Shown here in pieces: positions 32,016 to 40,883 of a stretch of 58,566 nt of DNA. The stretch's first letter is position 1. Every line of letters starts with the position of its first letter. The notes beneath the pieces are model-generated. The model searched no databases. It had not been told where the DNA came from and saw only the letters and a program-made list of their open reading frames with translations. A program made the translations under genes and the position numbers. Source of the DNA: CAYHSW01 sp964431075 (GTDB taxonomy: Bacteria > Patescibacteriota > Microgenomatia > JAMCZE01); the NCBI GenBank assembly GCA_964431075.1, contig CAYSID010000001.1, forward strand, positions 1 through 58,566, read 5' to 3'.

Positions 32016-32390
32016 ATGACAGGATTTTGTCAAAATATTGAAGAAGCAACTTCAGCTAATGAAAACTTTCGGCAGGTATTGTTTACCGGCCGACACGCGC
32101 AGTTGGTTGTTATGTGTTTGCAACCCGGCGAGGAAATTGGTATGGAAACCCATGACACCGTTGATCAATTTTTTCGGGTTGAAGCCGGAACGGCAAAGTT
32201 TGTATTGAACGGGGAAGAAAAAACGGCGACTGACGGCTTTGCGGTCATTGTTCCCGCGGGCGTCCAACATAATGTCGTAAATCTTGGGGCGGACAAATTA
32301 AAATTATATACCGTTTATTCACCGCCAAATCACCCGCCGGGGACGGTCCATCAGACCAAGGCCGAGGCTGACGCCGCGGAGCGCAACTAA
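32016..32390 (+). CDS. Cupin-domain protein
   Basis: A 124-aa single cupin barrel. Motif 1 is GEEIGMETHDTVDQFFRVEAG (about 38-58), and motif 2 includes VIVPAGVQHNVVN (about 77-89), with His/Glu/His metal ligands visible. It starts after GGGGTGA at a good distance. The substrate is unknown; small-molecule isomerase, dioxygenase or sensing roles all occur in the family. It converges on the beta-lactamase-like gene with a four-base overlap. Confidence 0.85.
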   Translation: MTGFCQNIEEATSANENFRQVLFTGRHAQLVVMCLQPGEEIGMETHDTVDQFFRVEAGTAKFVLNGEEKTATDGFAVIVPAGVQHNVVNLGADKLKLYTVYSPPNHPPGTVHQTKAEADAAERN

Positions 32391-33295
32391 TTAACCGTTT
32401 GAAAATAATCATAAACGGCACGAGAGACCTGGGCGATTCTTTCTTCGGCCCCAAAAGGAGAGTTAGACTCGGACATAACCACAATTAAATAATCCCCATT
32501 GGGAGTGTAAACAATGCCGGCGTCGTGTTTGAAGCCATAAATTTCTCCGGTTTTATGTGCCACCTTGATCCCCGCCGGCAAATATTTCGGCAGGCCATCA
32601 TTAAGTTTATTGCGGGACATGACTTCGATCAATTTTTCGGAAATTAATTCGTCGCCAATTTTGTGGTTATACAACTGCTCTAAAAATATTTCCATATCAG
32701 CGGCGGTAGTTTGCGGTTTTATTTTAAATGTTGAGTTTTTAAGGCCAAATTCGTCCAGGATTTTTTCTATCCGATCGTATCCCCCGATGTTTTTGAGAAG
32801 CGTCAGAGCGGTATAATTATGAGAAATAGTGATTGTTTGCTCGACCAGTTGTCTTACCGTCATATTTATCGTCCCATGACTCAATTCCTGATCCGCCGGA
32901 GCGATAGAAAAATAAGAATTAATGCCGGGAATTGATTCGGTTAGAACCTGATTTTCATCCAGTTTACCATCACGAATATCCTCGTAGACGGCGGTCACTA
33001 ACCAAGACTTGTATAATGAGGCCGCGTGCATAAGCTCATTTTCGTTTTGAGCGAAATAGGTTTTGGTTTTTAAATTTTTAACCACCACCGCATACTTGCC
33101 CGTCGTTTCCTCCAGAGCTTTCTCCACCACTTTTTTTAATTGTTCATTTTTATTGGGAAATAATTTTGGAGGAGGAGGGACGACATAGTTGGCCGGAACC
33201 GGGGAAATAAATTCGTGAGGGACAGGAGTAATCAATTGATTGATAACTACAAGTATCGAAGCCAAAGTTGCGGTCACCTGATTCATGCCCCTCAT
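32387..33295 (-). CDS. Class-A beta-lactamase-like serine hydrolase
   Basis: A 302-aa exported protein: an N-terminal hydrophobic segment (about 6-22), a Pro-rich linker (about 24-45) and a penicilloyl-serine-transferase fold with SLYK (93-96), SHN (158-160, replacing SDN) and KTG (248-250). The class-A ExxLN glutamate is not seen; TTAADM stands in that region. It could be a weak lactamase or a peptidoglycan-modifying enzyme; resistance should not be assumed. Confidence 0.82.
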   Translation of the reverse strand: MRGMNQVTATLASILVVINQLITPVPHEFISPVPANYVVPPPPKLFPNKNEQLKKVVEKALEETTGKYAVVVKNLKTKTYFAQNENELMHAASLYKSWLVTAVYEDIRDGKLDENQVLTESIPGINSYFSIAPADQELSHGTINMTVRQLVEQTITISHNYTALTLLKNIGGYDRIEKILDEFGLKNSTFKIKPQTTAADMEIFLEQLYNHKIGDELISEKLIEVMSRNKLNDGLPKYLPAGIKVAHKTGEIYGFKHDAGIVYTPNGDYLIVVMSESNSPFGAEERIAQVSRAVYDYFQTVN

Positions 33296-33306
33296 TATAA
33301 CTCAGA

Positions 33307-33675
33307 CTATTCCCCCAAATACTCCTTGATTTTGGAGGCGACGGCGGAAATGGAGATGTTGGTCTTTACCCAGTAATCATTGGCGCCGAGTTCCAGGGCT
33401 TTTTTCCGGTCCTCCTCCTGCGACAGGCTGGAAAGAATTATAATCGGGATATGACGAAACTCATTTATTGCCCGCAAGGCCTTAATCGTGGCAAATCCGT
33501 CCTTACCGGGCATGACCATATCCAAAAGAAAAATATCCGGCTTTCGGATTTTAGCTTCCTCAATGGCCTTATCCCCATCCATTACAACGGTAACATCGTA
33601 GCCGAGATTGCCAAGCTTTACCTTATAAACATTGGCGTAGAATTTGTCGTCTTCGGCAACAATTATGTATTTCAT
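33307..33675 (-). CDS. Response regulator (single receiver domain)
   Basis: About 123 aa from MKYIIVAEDDKFYANV. The acidic pocket is Asp9/Asp10, the phosphoacceptor is Asp52 (FLLDMVMPGKDG), and LSS and the Lys in WVKTN complete the switch. There is no output domain, so it signals by protein contact. The start at 33675 is chosen because it lies four bases after the kinase stop; an upstream in-frame Met would extend into the kinase gene. Confidence 0.9.
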   Translation of the reverse strand: MKYIIVAEDDKFYANVYKVKLGNLGYDVTVVMDGDKAIEEAKIRKPDIFLLDMVMPGKDGFATIKALRAINEFRHIPIIILSSLSQEEDRKKALELGANDYWVKTNISISAVASKIKEYLGE

Positions 33676-33679
33676 GTCA

Positions 33680-34789
33680 TCATTGTACCACAACCGGCAA
33701 CTTGAAATAAAAGGTAGAACCCTGCCCTTCCTGACTGTTAAACCAAAGCCTGCCGCCCCATGATTCAACGTAGGCCTTGACAACGTATAGTCCCAATCCC
33801 GACCCTTCCGTCTGACTCCTTATGGCATTGCCCGCCCGAAAAAACCGGTCAAACAGCCGGCCTTGTTCGGATTCGGGAATACCAATTCCGGTATCGCTGA
33901 CTGAAAACTGGACTTCTCTATTATCGCCGTCAACCTCAATTTTTATCTCCCCGCCGTCCGGTGTGTATTTTATGGCGTTACTTATTAGATTTTCGATAAC
34001 TTCCCGCAACCTTTTGGGGTCAATATAAATTTTGGGGGCCACGCTGTGATTATTAATCTCCAATTTCTGCGACTTTTTATTTGCCAAAACTTCAAGTTCA
34101 GTCCCTATTTTGACTACCAGGGCGGCAAAGTCTGTCAGTTCCGGATTATTCGGGATCCGTCCCTGCTCGATCCGGGACACATCCAAAAGATTGTTAACAA
34201 GCTCAATCATTCTCCCGTTGCTTTCATAAATTTCTTTTATCCCCATAAGAGCTTTGTCTGGAATCACGCCGTATTCCCCATCGATTATCATTTCCAAATT
34301 CCAGCGCATGCTCCCAAGCGGGGTCCGCAACTGATGGGAAGAGATGGCAATAAAATCGGATTTGGCTTTTTCCGATTCAATCTGCCGGGTAACATCCACA
34401 AAAGCGATTGTGGCCCCGATAACCGCTCCGTTATAAATTATTGAGGAGGTCGTTAATTCCGCCGGAAATTTTGTCCCGTTTTTTCTCACTATGTAGTAGT
34501 TCGTGGTTTTCTTGCCGGTCGCCAAAACATTTAAAACCGACCCCTCATCAAATATCTCCGAAATTCCCGGGGTCTCCATTACCTCCATCTGCAATACCTC
34601 GGTAAATATCCGTCCCACCATTTCCTCCTGGCCCCACCCCAACATTTCACAGGCAGCGTTATTAACCAAACTTATTTTACCCATCTGTCCGGTCACGATA
34701 AGCCCGTTGCCGACGCTTTGCAGAATTGCTTCAAGTCGGGCGGTTTCTCCTAAAAACTTGAGCGGCGACAAAGCTATTTTTTTTGCCAT
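33680..34789 (-). CDS. PAS sensor histidine kinase
   Basis: A 369-aa soluble kinase. A PAS domain (about 20-135) is followed by HisKA with His152 in SSHQLRTPLG and a HATPase_c domain (NLISNAIKYTPDGG, DTGIGIPESEQGRLFDRFF, GSGLGLYVVKAY). No membrane segments, so it senses an internal signal. It is paired with the receiver protein directly downstream. Confidence 0.93.
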   Translation of the reverse strand: MAKKIALSPLKFLGETARLEAILQSVGNGLIVTGQMGKISLVNNAACEMLGWGQEEMVGRIFTEVLQMEVMETPGISEIFDEGSVLNVLATGKKTTNYYIVRKNGTKFPAELTTSSIIYNGAVIGATIAFVDVTRQIESEKAKSDFIAISSHQLRTPLGSMRWNLEMIIDGEYGVIPDKALMGIKEIYESNGRMIELVNNLLDVSRIEQGRIPNNPELTDFAALVVKIGTELEVLANKKSQKLEINNHSVAPKIYIDPKRLREVIENLISNAIKYTPDGGEIKIEVDGDNREVQFSVSDTGIGIPESEQGRLFDRFFRAGNAIRSQTEGSGLGLYVVKAYVESWGGRLWFNSQEGQGSTFYFKLPVVVQ

Positions 34790-34797
34790 ATCTTTAT

Positions 34798-35418
34798 TTA
34801 CTCCGTCACAATCCTTATTCTGGCAGAGTCAAGAACGGCGGTTCCTATTTGGTTATAGAGCTGAACCCGGTAGTTGCGGTTTCCGGGTTGAAGAAACATT
34901 GGGGTAGACAGGGTAACATCTGTTCCCGATTGCGTTTTTAGTATTTCACCATAATAAAATGGTAAGGTCGTTTCGACAAGTTTAGCTCGCACCTCCCCTT
35001 GAGCGTTGGGAATGTGCATGACAACTTCAAAATAGACGGCTTTTAACCCTGGATAGTTTTCTGAATTTATCGACGCCTGCGCGCTCGGAATATCAACCCA
35101 CTTGTCGGTTTCGGTGATTGCCCCCCCTCCAAGGGTGACAATAAATTCCTTCGGCTGCGGTTTTGGAGACGACAATGGAGCGGCCACTTTCTGAATTATT
35201 GTTGTAGCGGTATGGCTGGCTGCCGGAAACTCAATTTGGGCAATTTTTTTATCAACCAACCTTTCAACATCAGCCATCACCACGAGGTTCTCATTCTTGT
35301 TTTGGAGCGCCGTTATCTTCTTATCCTGTTGATATACTAAATAGCCTAAAATGGCGGTTGAGGACAAAACAAAACAAACAAAAACAACCTTAAGAAATCT
35401 TTGGATCGCTGACATCAT
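34798..35418 (-). CDS. Single-pass anchored protein, unknown
   Basis: A 206-aa protein with an N-terminal membrane helix (about 7-28, FLKVVFVCFVLSSTAILGYL), a short coiled region (about 30-60), a linker and a beta-rich extracellular domain (about 90-205). It lies directly upstream of the histidine kinase in the same direction and overlaps the end of cysS. It may be part of the signalling unit, but this rests only on position. Confidence 0.7.
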   Translation of the reverse strand: MMSAIQRFLKVVFVCFVLSSTAILGYLVYQQDKKITALQNKNENLVVMADVERLVDKKIAQIEFPAASHTATTIIQKVAAPLSSPKPQPKEFIVTLGGGAITETDKWVDIPSAQASINSENYPGLKAVYFEVVMHIPNAQGEVRAKLVETTLPFYYGEILKTQSGTDVTLSTPMFLQPGNRNYRVQLYNQIGTAVLDSARIRIVTE

Positions 35419-36703
35419 AGCCCTTGTCTTTAATCATATCACGAATCCCGTCAGCTGTTTTGAAATCTTTATTTTTTCGAGCCGATTCTCTTTCATCCAA
35501 CAGCTTTTTTATTTCCTCGGGAATTTCTTTTTCAAAAATAAAAAAATCAAAAAGGGAATTCAGTTCCAAAAACAATTTAAGGGTGTTTTCTCCGCCCCTA
35601 AATCCCCGGATAAAACTAAAAATCAAAGCAATCGCCTTCGGCGTATCAAAATCATTGTCTAAATTTTCAATGATTTCACCGCGTAATTTGTTTACCGTTT
35701 CAAAATCGTCTTTTAAACCCTTGTTAATCTTCAGAGTAAAATCGTCAAGCCTCTGCAAGGCATTTTTTGATTGTTCCAAACTGTTTTCACTCCATTCCAG
35801 AGTTGTGCGATAGTGGTTCGAAATAAAGAAAAATCTTAATAACCGGTAGCCGTATTTTTCCAGCGCGTCGCGCATGGAAGTAAAATTTCCCCGGCTTTTA
35901 GACATTTTGCTGGCATTCATATTTAAAAAGGCTCCATGAAGCCAATAACGGACAAGGGGCGATTTTCCCGAAGCTGATTCCATTTGGGCAATTTCGGCCT
36001 CATGATGCGGAAAAATCAGATCAATCGCTCCTCCATGGATATCATACTGCTGCCCTAAAAGCGTCTCGGTAATGGCGGTATCTTCAATGTGCCAGCCCGG
36101 CCGGCCCCTTCCCAACTCTGTTTCCCAAAAGGGTTCACCCGGTTCGGATAGTTTCCAAAGACAAAAATCGTTTTTATTTTTTTTGTCATGACTTTCATCG
36201 ATCCTGGATACGCCAGCATCATGATCCGCTTTTGTCCGTCCGGAAAGTCTGCCGTAGTTGGGGAACTTTTTATTATCAAAATAAATTCCGTCCGATGTCT
36301 GATAACCAAAGCCCTTTTTCACAAGTATTTTTACCTGCTTTACAATCTGATCCATGTATTTTGTCGCTTGAGCGTATTGGCTTACCGCCGTGTTATGCAT
36401 CGCCTGCATATCCTCTAAAAAAGCTTTTTCGAATTCATTTGCCAGTTTTTCCCAATCCATTTTCCGCTCCCGCGATCTTTTAATAATCTTGTCATCAATA
36501 TTCGTGATATTCATAACATATCGGACATCGAAGCCGCGAAACCGCAGGTATCTGACCATAAAATCGAACTGGGTATAAGTTTTCGCGTTGCCAATATGGG
36601 CAAAATCATAAACTGTCGGCCCGCAAACAAACATTTTTACCCGCGGCGGATTGATCGGCACAAACTCTTCAATCTTCCTGGTCAATGTGTTGTAAAGTTT
36701 CAT
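35390..36703 (-). CDS. cysS: Cysteinyl-tRNA synthetase
   Basis: About 437 aa from MKLYNTLTRKIEEF; an extra N-terminal Met at 36730 would overlap the PIG-L gene. Class I signatures are HIGN (about 35) and KMSKSRGN (about 255), with the zinc Cys in FVCGPTVYD. A DALR-type helical domain follows. It charges tRNA-Cys. Confidence 0.95.
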   Translation of the reverse strand: MKLYNTLTRKIEEFVPINPPRVKMFVCGPTVYDFAHIGNAKTYTQFDFMVRYLRFRGFDVRYVMNITNIDDKIIKRSRERKMDWEKLANEFEKAFLEDMQAMHNTAVSQYAQATKYMDQIVKQVKILVKKGFGYQTSDGIYFDNKKFPNYGRLSGRTKADHDAGVSRIDESHDKKNKNDFCLWKLSEPGEPFWETELGRGRPGWHIEDTAITETLLGQQYDIHGGAIDLIFPHHEAEIAQMESASGKSPLVRYWLHGAFLNMNASKMSKSRGNFTSMRDALEKYGYRLLRFFFISNHYRTTLEWSENSLEQSKNALQRLDDFTLKINKGLKDDFETVNKLRGEIIENLDNDFDTPKAIALIFSFIRGFRGGENTLKLFLELNSLFDFFIFEKEIPEEIKKLLDERESARKNKDFKTADGIRDMIKDKGYDVSDPKIS

Positions 36704-36707
36704 GATC

Positions 36708-37325
36708 TTAGTATACCCTAAATTTTTCAAATTTAAATAAACCTTGGTTCAGTTTCAATTTCTGCGACTTAAATTTCTCTAAAACTGCCCTCTTTTGAGC
36801 CGCCGTTTGTTCGATATTATTTTTCAGATTGGCTTTCTCGGGATTGTAAAGATAAATCTTCGGCTGGCGGAGAGGGTGACGGGTTTTGGCCGGCAGAGTT
36901 GCGTCAATCAAAGCAATATCCAAGACGGCGTGGGCCAGCGTCCGGTGATCGGGATGGTAGTCGTCATGAACCACATGCTGACGGAGGGGGTCAAAGCTGA
37001 AAACCACCTCCGGCCTGATTCGAGAAAAGATTTTGCGCAGTTTATGTTTTAACTTTTTGGCATTATTCTCAAGCTCCCCATCGGCAAAATCCAAAAAAAA
37101 GACCTTTTTTACCTTCATCAGGGCCGCCGTCGCCCGCTGTTCGGCCTTTCTGATTCTGACAAGATTGCGTTTCCAAAAACGGTCGTGGTAACCGTTCCGG
37201 CCGTCGGTGGCCACCAGAAAATAAATCTCGTGTCCCGCCGCCAGCTGCAGCAATGTGCCGGCCGTGTAAAACTCAATATCGTCCGGATGTGCACCGATAG
37301 CCAGAATTTTTAATTTTTTGACCAT
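36708..37325 (-). CDS. PIG-L family deacetylase
   Basis: About 205 aa from MVKKLKILAIGAHPDD. The family removes acetyl groups from N-acetylglucosamine-type substrates using zinc held by GAHPDDIE and the later HPDHR motif (DDYHPDHRT). The possible start at 37391 is rejected because a terminator hairpin lies between it and 37325. The true start falls immediately after the T run of that terminator. It is followed by cysS after four bases. Confidence 0.85.
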   Translation of the reverse strand: MVKKLKILAIGAHPDDIEFYTAGTLLQLAAGHEIYFLVATDGRNGYHDRFWKRNLVRIRKAEQRATAALMKVKKVFFLDFADGELENNAKKLKHKLRKIFSRIRPEVVFSFDPLRQHVVHDDYHPDHRTLAHAVLDIALIDATLPAKTRHPLRQPKIYLYNPEKANLKNNIEQTAAQKRAVLEKFKSQKLKLNQGLFKFEKFRVY

Positions 37326-37352
37326 AAAAAATCCTCCCTTTCGGGAGGCTGT
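37326..37352 (-). terminator. Terminator or attenuator before PIG-L gene
   Basis: Minus-strand CCTCCC-GAAA-GGGAGG stem followed by ATTTTTT and then directly the ATG of the PIG-L gene. It probably ends the VapBC-type transcript. With no space for a separate promoter downstream, it could also attenuate read-through into PIG-L and cysS. Confidence 0.8.
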
Positions 37353-37403
37353 AAACACAAAAACCACACCTCCCATCAGGAAGGACAACAACAGGAAACA
37401 AAA

Positions 37404-37808
37404 TTATTTTTCTTCACTTATTTTATTGTAATGTTTTATCAAAGCTTTGTCAAAGGTCAAAATCTTGCAATTATCAGAAATAGCTTTCTCAATTAAATAA
37501 CAATCAGCAAAGTGAATTTTATTTTCAAAGTAGGTTAGTAATGCTTGTTTTATATATTGTCTTTCTCCCAAATCGATATATGGAGTATTTATAATAACCC
37601 CCATTTTTTCAACAATTTCTGACCGGCTGAACTTGTATTTATTTTCAAGAACATAAATAACTTCGGCGACAATGATAGCCGGGAGCAACAGCTTAACCTT
37701 ATTATTTTTTCCAAAACTTATATATTTAACGGTCTGAGTAAACTGATACTCATCATCACGTAAAAGAAAACGCAAGAGAAAATTAGCGTCAATAAGATAT
37801 GTCTCCAT
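37404..37808 (-). CDS. PIN-domain toxin (VapC-like)
   Basis: A 134-aa PIN ribonuclease with Asp8 (LIDANFLL), Glu49 (VAEVIYV), Asp102 (FADCYLI) and Asp120 (LTFDKAL). It shares layout and spacing with the toxin at 20867-21259 but is clearly divergent in sequence. Its ATG overlaps the antitoxin stop by one base. Confidence 0.88.
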   Translation of the reverse strand: METYLIDANFLLRFLLRDDEYQFTQTVKYISFGKNNKVKLLLPAIIVAEVIYVLENKYKFSRSEIVEKMGVIINTPYIDLGERQYIKQALLTYFENKIHFADCYLIEKAISDNCKILTFDKALIKHYNKISEEK

Positions 37809-38044
37809 TATTTATTCGCCCCAAACGACTTAGCAAAAGCGTCCTTTTCCTCTTTTGCGGTAAATCTATTCTTAGTTTTTAATGTTCCCCCAATGGAAAG
37901 TAAGTCAGGTACCGGAGTTACAATAATATCCTGTCCGGAAACAGTAACTTCCGCATAATCATAAATACCGGTCGGGAATCTGCGCCTGACTTCCACTGGA
38001 AGATAAATCTGATTCTGGCTGGTAATTGCAACTGTATAACTCAT
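37808..38044 (-). CDS. AbrB/MazE-type antitoxin
   Basis: A 78-aa protein with a SpoVT/AbrB domain (MSYTVAITSQNQIYLPVEVR) and a basic tail with LKTKNRFTAKEEKDAFAK, similar in pattern to VKTNKKFNIKAM in the other module. The two modules may be paralogues. It is preceded by its own consensus promoter. Confidence 0.87.
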   Translation of the reverse strand: MSYTVAITSQNQIYLPVEVRRRFPTGIYDYAEVTVSGQDIIVTPVPDLLSIGGTLKTKNRFTAKEEKDAFAKSFGANK

Positions 38045-38052
38045 GTTACATT

Positions 38053-38082
38053 AATTAACCCACTTTACATTACTTTTGTCAA
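38053..38082 (-). promoter_or_regulatory. Promoter of second vapBC-type module
   Basis: Minus-strand TTGACA (38077-38082), an 18-base spacer and TTAATT (38053-38058), with the ATG eight bases further on. The AAAGTAATGTAA words within it resemble the AAGTAATAC operator words of the first module. Confidence 0.65.
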
Positions 38083-38099
38083 GATGCATTAAATTTGCC

Positions 38100-38411
38100 C
38101 TATTCTCCAAGTTTTCTTTCACCGGTTTGACTCGACTTATTGTACATATTTCTGATCGCAAGCGGGGGAAACTTAGGTTTTTGTTTTAATTCTGGCAAAG
38201 GTTTTCGCAACTGTTGTTGGATTTGAGAAATTCTGGCGGCAGCTTGTTTTTGATCTTTGGCAATAAGACCTGGCAACTTCTTCTTTGCCGCCGCGGCGGC
38301 CTGTTGTTGATTTTTTTCTTCCGGCAAAACCTTAGGCCCAATTATTTGCCGCTTCGCCACCCGCAAAAACTCACCCGGAATTTCAAAAATATTTTGAACA
38401 ATTTTTTGCAT
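38100..38411 (-). CDS. Hypothetical basic protein
   Basis: About 103 aa from MQKIVQNIFEIPGEFLRVAK, chosen because it starts just after the preceding gene ends. Rich in Lys, Gln and Ala (NQQQAAAAAKKKLPGL), probably helical or disordered. The family is unknown; small proteins of this sort follow the recR cluster in Microgenomates as far as I recall. Confidence 0.6.
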   Translation of the reverse strand: MQKIVQNIFEIPGEFLRVAKRQIIGPKVLPEEKNQQQAAAAAKKKLPGLIAKDQKQAAARISQIQQQLRKPLPELKQKPKFPPLAIRNMYNKSSQTGERKLGE

Positions 38412-38412
38412 A

Positions 38413-38691
38413 TTAAAAACCCAGCGCCTTTCTCGTTTCTTCGTCAACTTTTGATGGATTCCACGGCGGGTCAAAAGTAATTTCTACCGCGACGTCTTTT
38501 CCCAGCTCGTTTTTGATCATCGCCTCAAACATCGGCCCGAACGGGCAACCCGGCGTGGTTAGAGTCATAACGATTTTTGTCTTGTTCTTTTCTGTTTCGA
38601 TTTTATAGACCAACCCCAGCGAGACAATGTCCACCCCCAACTCCGGATCAATAACATTTTTCAGTTTTTCTAATATATTCTTTTTAGTCAT
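38413..38691 (-). CDS. MIP18/SufT-like Fe-S assembly factor
   Basis: A 92-aa DUF59 protein: VIDPELGVDIVSLGLVY (about 13-29) and the reactive-Cys segment TTPGCPFGPMFEAMI (about 45-59). The family assists Fe-S cluster assembly or transfer. It overlaps recR by eight bases. Confidence 0.88.
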   Translation of the reverse strand: MTKKNILEKLKNVIDPELGVDIVSLGLVYKIETEKNKTKIVMTLTTPGCPFGPMFEAMIKNELGKDVAVEITFDPPWNPSKVDEETRKALGF

Positions 38692-39292
38692 ATAACCTTC
38701 TCCCCTCCATCGCCCGATTCAGAGTAGTCTCGTCGGCGTATTGTAAATCCCCGCCAATGGGCAACCCCACCCCAAGTCTCGTCACTTTTAACTTTTCACT
38801 TTTACCTTTTAACTTTTTGTTGAGGTACATCGCCGTTGCTTCCCCTTCCATAGTAGGGTTTAGGGCCAAAATAACCTCCAGTCCCTCTCCCCCAGCCCCT
38901 AACCGCTTTATTAAATCATCAATGTACAGCTCTTCCGGACCAATATTGTGTAACGGGTCAATCACCCCGTGCAAAACATGATAAAGCCCTTCGTACCGGC
39001 CGCTTTTTTCCAGACTGAAAACATCCAACGGCGTCTCTACAACACAAATTATATTTTTATTTCTCTGATTATCGGAACAAATATCACAGACATTTTTATC
39101 CGAAATATTTTTACATATTTGACATAAAAAAATGTCTTTTTTCAAACTTGCCAATGAATTGGAAAACAGTTCCAGCTCCGAATCGGGAACGTGAAGCAAA
39201 TAAAAAGCCAGCCGTTCGGCGGTCCTGGGTCCAACCCCCGGCAACCGCTCGAAAGCATCAATGAGATTCTGTATCTGACGCGGAAATGACAT
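38684..39292 (-). CDS. recR: Recombination mediator RecR
   Basis: About 202 aa from MSFPRQIQNLIDAFERLPGV. The HhH motif (GVGPRTAERLA), a C4 zinc finger (CQICKNISDKNVCDIC) and a Toprim domain (IICVVETPLDVFSLEK) are all present. It works with RecO/RecF to load RecA on SSB-coated gaps. It lies in the classic dnaX-ybaB-recR order. Confidence 0.95.
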   Translation of the reverse strand: MSFPRQIQNLIDAFERLPGVGPRTAERLAFYLLHVPDSELELFSNSLASLKKDIFLCQICKNISDKNVCDICSDNQRNKNIICVVETPLDVFSLEKSGRYEGLYHVLHGVIDPLHNIGPEELYIDDLIKRLGAGGEGLEVILALNPTMEGEATAMYLNKKLKGKSEKLKVTRLGVGLPIGGDLQYADETTLNRAMEGRRLYD

Positions 39293-39296
39293 AATC

Positions 39297-39584
39297 CTAC
39301 ATCTGCCCACCTGCTCCGGCAAGATTTTGCAATTGGCTCGCAGCTACCTTTTGCGACTTGTAAATGACATCAGACAGAGCCGCTTCCAATTCAAAGTCCC
39401 TAACCCCATCAAAGCTGACTTCCAGCACTTTCTGGTCACCCGTCAAAACAATTTTTAAAAGGCCGCGCGCTGTCTGCTTAGTCGTTTCGACCTGTTGGCT
39501 TGCCAACTTTTGCTGGATTGCCATGGCCTGTTGGCGCATTTGATTTAAGTCCCCGAGCTGCTTTAAACCGTCAAACATTCCCAT
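39297..39584 (-). CDS. ybaB: YbaB/EbfC nucleoid-associated protein
   Basis: About 95 aa from MGMFDGLKQLGDLNQ; the start at 39584 follows a GGGGGTGA ribosome binding site. The helix-strand core is typical (ARGLLKIVLTGDQKVLEVSF). It binds DNA as a tweezer-like dimer and sits between dnaX and recR. Confidence 0.9.
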   Translation of the reverse strand: MGMFDGLKQLGDLNQMRQQAMAIQQKLASQQVETTKQTARGLLKIVLTGDQKVLEVSFDGVRDFELEAALSDVIYKSQKVAASQLQNLAGAGGQM

Positions 39585-39596
39585 AAAATTCACCCC

Positions 39597-40883
39597 CTAT
39601 TGCTTTATATATTTTACTCTCAACTTGTCTCCCATAATCTCCTCCAATATTTTTTCCACGGTTTCAATATTTTTCTGCTCCGAAAGTTTATCCAAATGGA
39701 ATTTATAGTTTACTCCAATCAACAAGGTTTTACCAGAGAGCCCGATTGGTTTTGCGCCACGCAAAACCGCAGACAAACTGTGATTGTACGGTCTAGTTTT
39801 TTCTAAAAGATCCTTCCATTTCGCCCCCCCGAAATCTGCCGTAGCTGGCACCCTGTCTTCGACTTTTTTAACTTCCTGGACTTTTTCAACCTTAATATCG
39901 AGCCATTCAATAAACGCTAATTCCAAAGGAATTTTTTGCTCGACAGCCCCCCTTAAATCTTTGTATGCTTGGTCAAGCTTCTCCAAAAGGTTTTTGAGTT
40001 CGGTAATGGATAAATTTGTCCGCGGTTTATTATCGAAAATATTTAATTTTATCAACAAATCCTCGTGCAGAATTTTGACCAGCTGTTCGATAAACTCTTT
40101 CACCGGCAACTGCGCCGATTCCAACCATTCGACAATTTTTTTTCTGTCGCGAAAACCCAATAACTCGATAAATTCCGGGAGGTTCTTTATTTTTGCCATA
40201 GTAATATCCTGACCGGCGGCCACCTGTTCAAGAAGTTTATGGGCGTCGCGAAACGAACCATCCGCTGCCTTGGCAATTTCTAAAATTTTTTCTTCGCTAA
40301 CCGCCAGCCCTTCTCCCCTAACCGCTCGCTCAATCGCTCTGGTTATTTCCGAAATAGTCCCACGGCCGAAATCAAAAATCTGACACCGCGACCTGACTGT
40401 GTCAGGCAGTTTTTGCGGGTCCGTTGTTGCCAAAACAAAGACCACGTGACCGGGCGGTTCCTCCAAGGTCTTTAACAGCGCGTTAAAAGCCGAGTTTGAC
40501 AACATGTGAACCTCGTCAATTATGTAAATTTTAAATTTCGAGTTTGAGGGGGCAAGCTTTATCTTTTCTCTAAGATCGCGAATGTCCTCCACCCCGGTGT
40601 TAGACGCGGCGTCAATTTCAATGACATCTAAATTGGAATTATTGGCGATTGTTTGACAAACATTGCACCGATTGCACGGTTCTTCCCCGGATTTTCTTTT
40701 TTCACAGTTTAGACATTTGGCAATCAGCCGGGCCATCGAAGTTTTGCCTACCCCTTTGCCCCCAATTAATAAATAGGCCGAAGCAAACTTATTGGAAAGA
40801 ATTGATTTTCCAAGACTTTCGCGTATTATTTCTCTATCAATATCCTCAACTTTCTGCGGCCGGTATTTGTTATAAAACATCAT
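39597..40883 (-). CDS. dnaX: DNA polymerase III subunit gamma/tau
   Basis: About 428 aa from MMFYNKYRPQKVEDI, the usual start; an upstream Met at 40922 lies inside ybeY. The AAA+ clamp loader has Walker A GGKGVGKTS, a C4 zinc site (CLNCEKRK...CNRCNVC), DEVH and the SRC sensor region. The short C-terminal part suggests a gamma-like or short-tau product. It loads the sliding clamp. Confidence 0.95.
   Translation of the reverse strand: MMFYNKYRPQKVEDIDREIIRESLGKSILSNKFASAYLLIGGKGVGKTSMARLIAKCLNCEKRKSGEEPCNRCNVCQTIANNSNLDVIEIDAASNTGVEDIRDLREKIKLAPSNSKFKIYIIDEVHMLSNSAFNALLKTLEEPPGHVVFVLATTDPQKLPDTVRSRCQIFDFGRGTISEITRAIERAVRGEGLAVSEEKILEIAKAADGSFRDAHKLLEQVAAGQDITMAKIKNLPEFIELLGFRDRKKIVEWLESAQLPVKEFIEQLVKILHEDLLIKLNIFDNKPRTNLSITELKNLLEKLDQAYKDLRGAVEQKIPLELAFIEWLDIKVEKVQEVKKVEDRVPATADFGGAKWKDLLEKTRPYNHSLSAVLRGAKPIGLSGKTLLIGVNYKFHLDKLSEQKNIETVEKILEEIMGDKLRVKYIKQ

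Noticed and set aside
32387..33295. Antibiotic-resistance beta-lactamase
   Set aside because: The class-A ExxLN glutamate is missing and SDN is SHN, so resistance should not be claimed; a peptidoglycan-related hydrolase is as likely.
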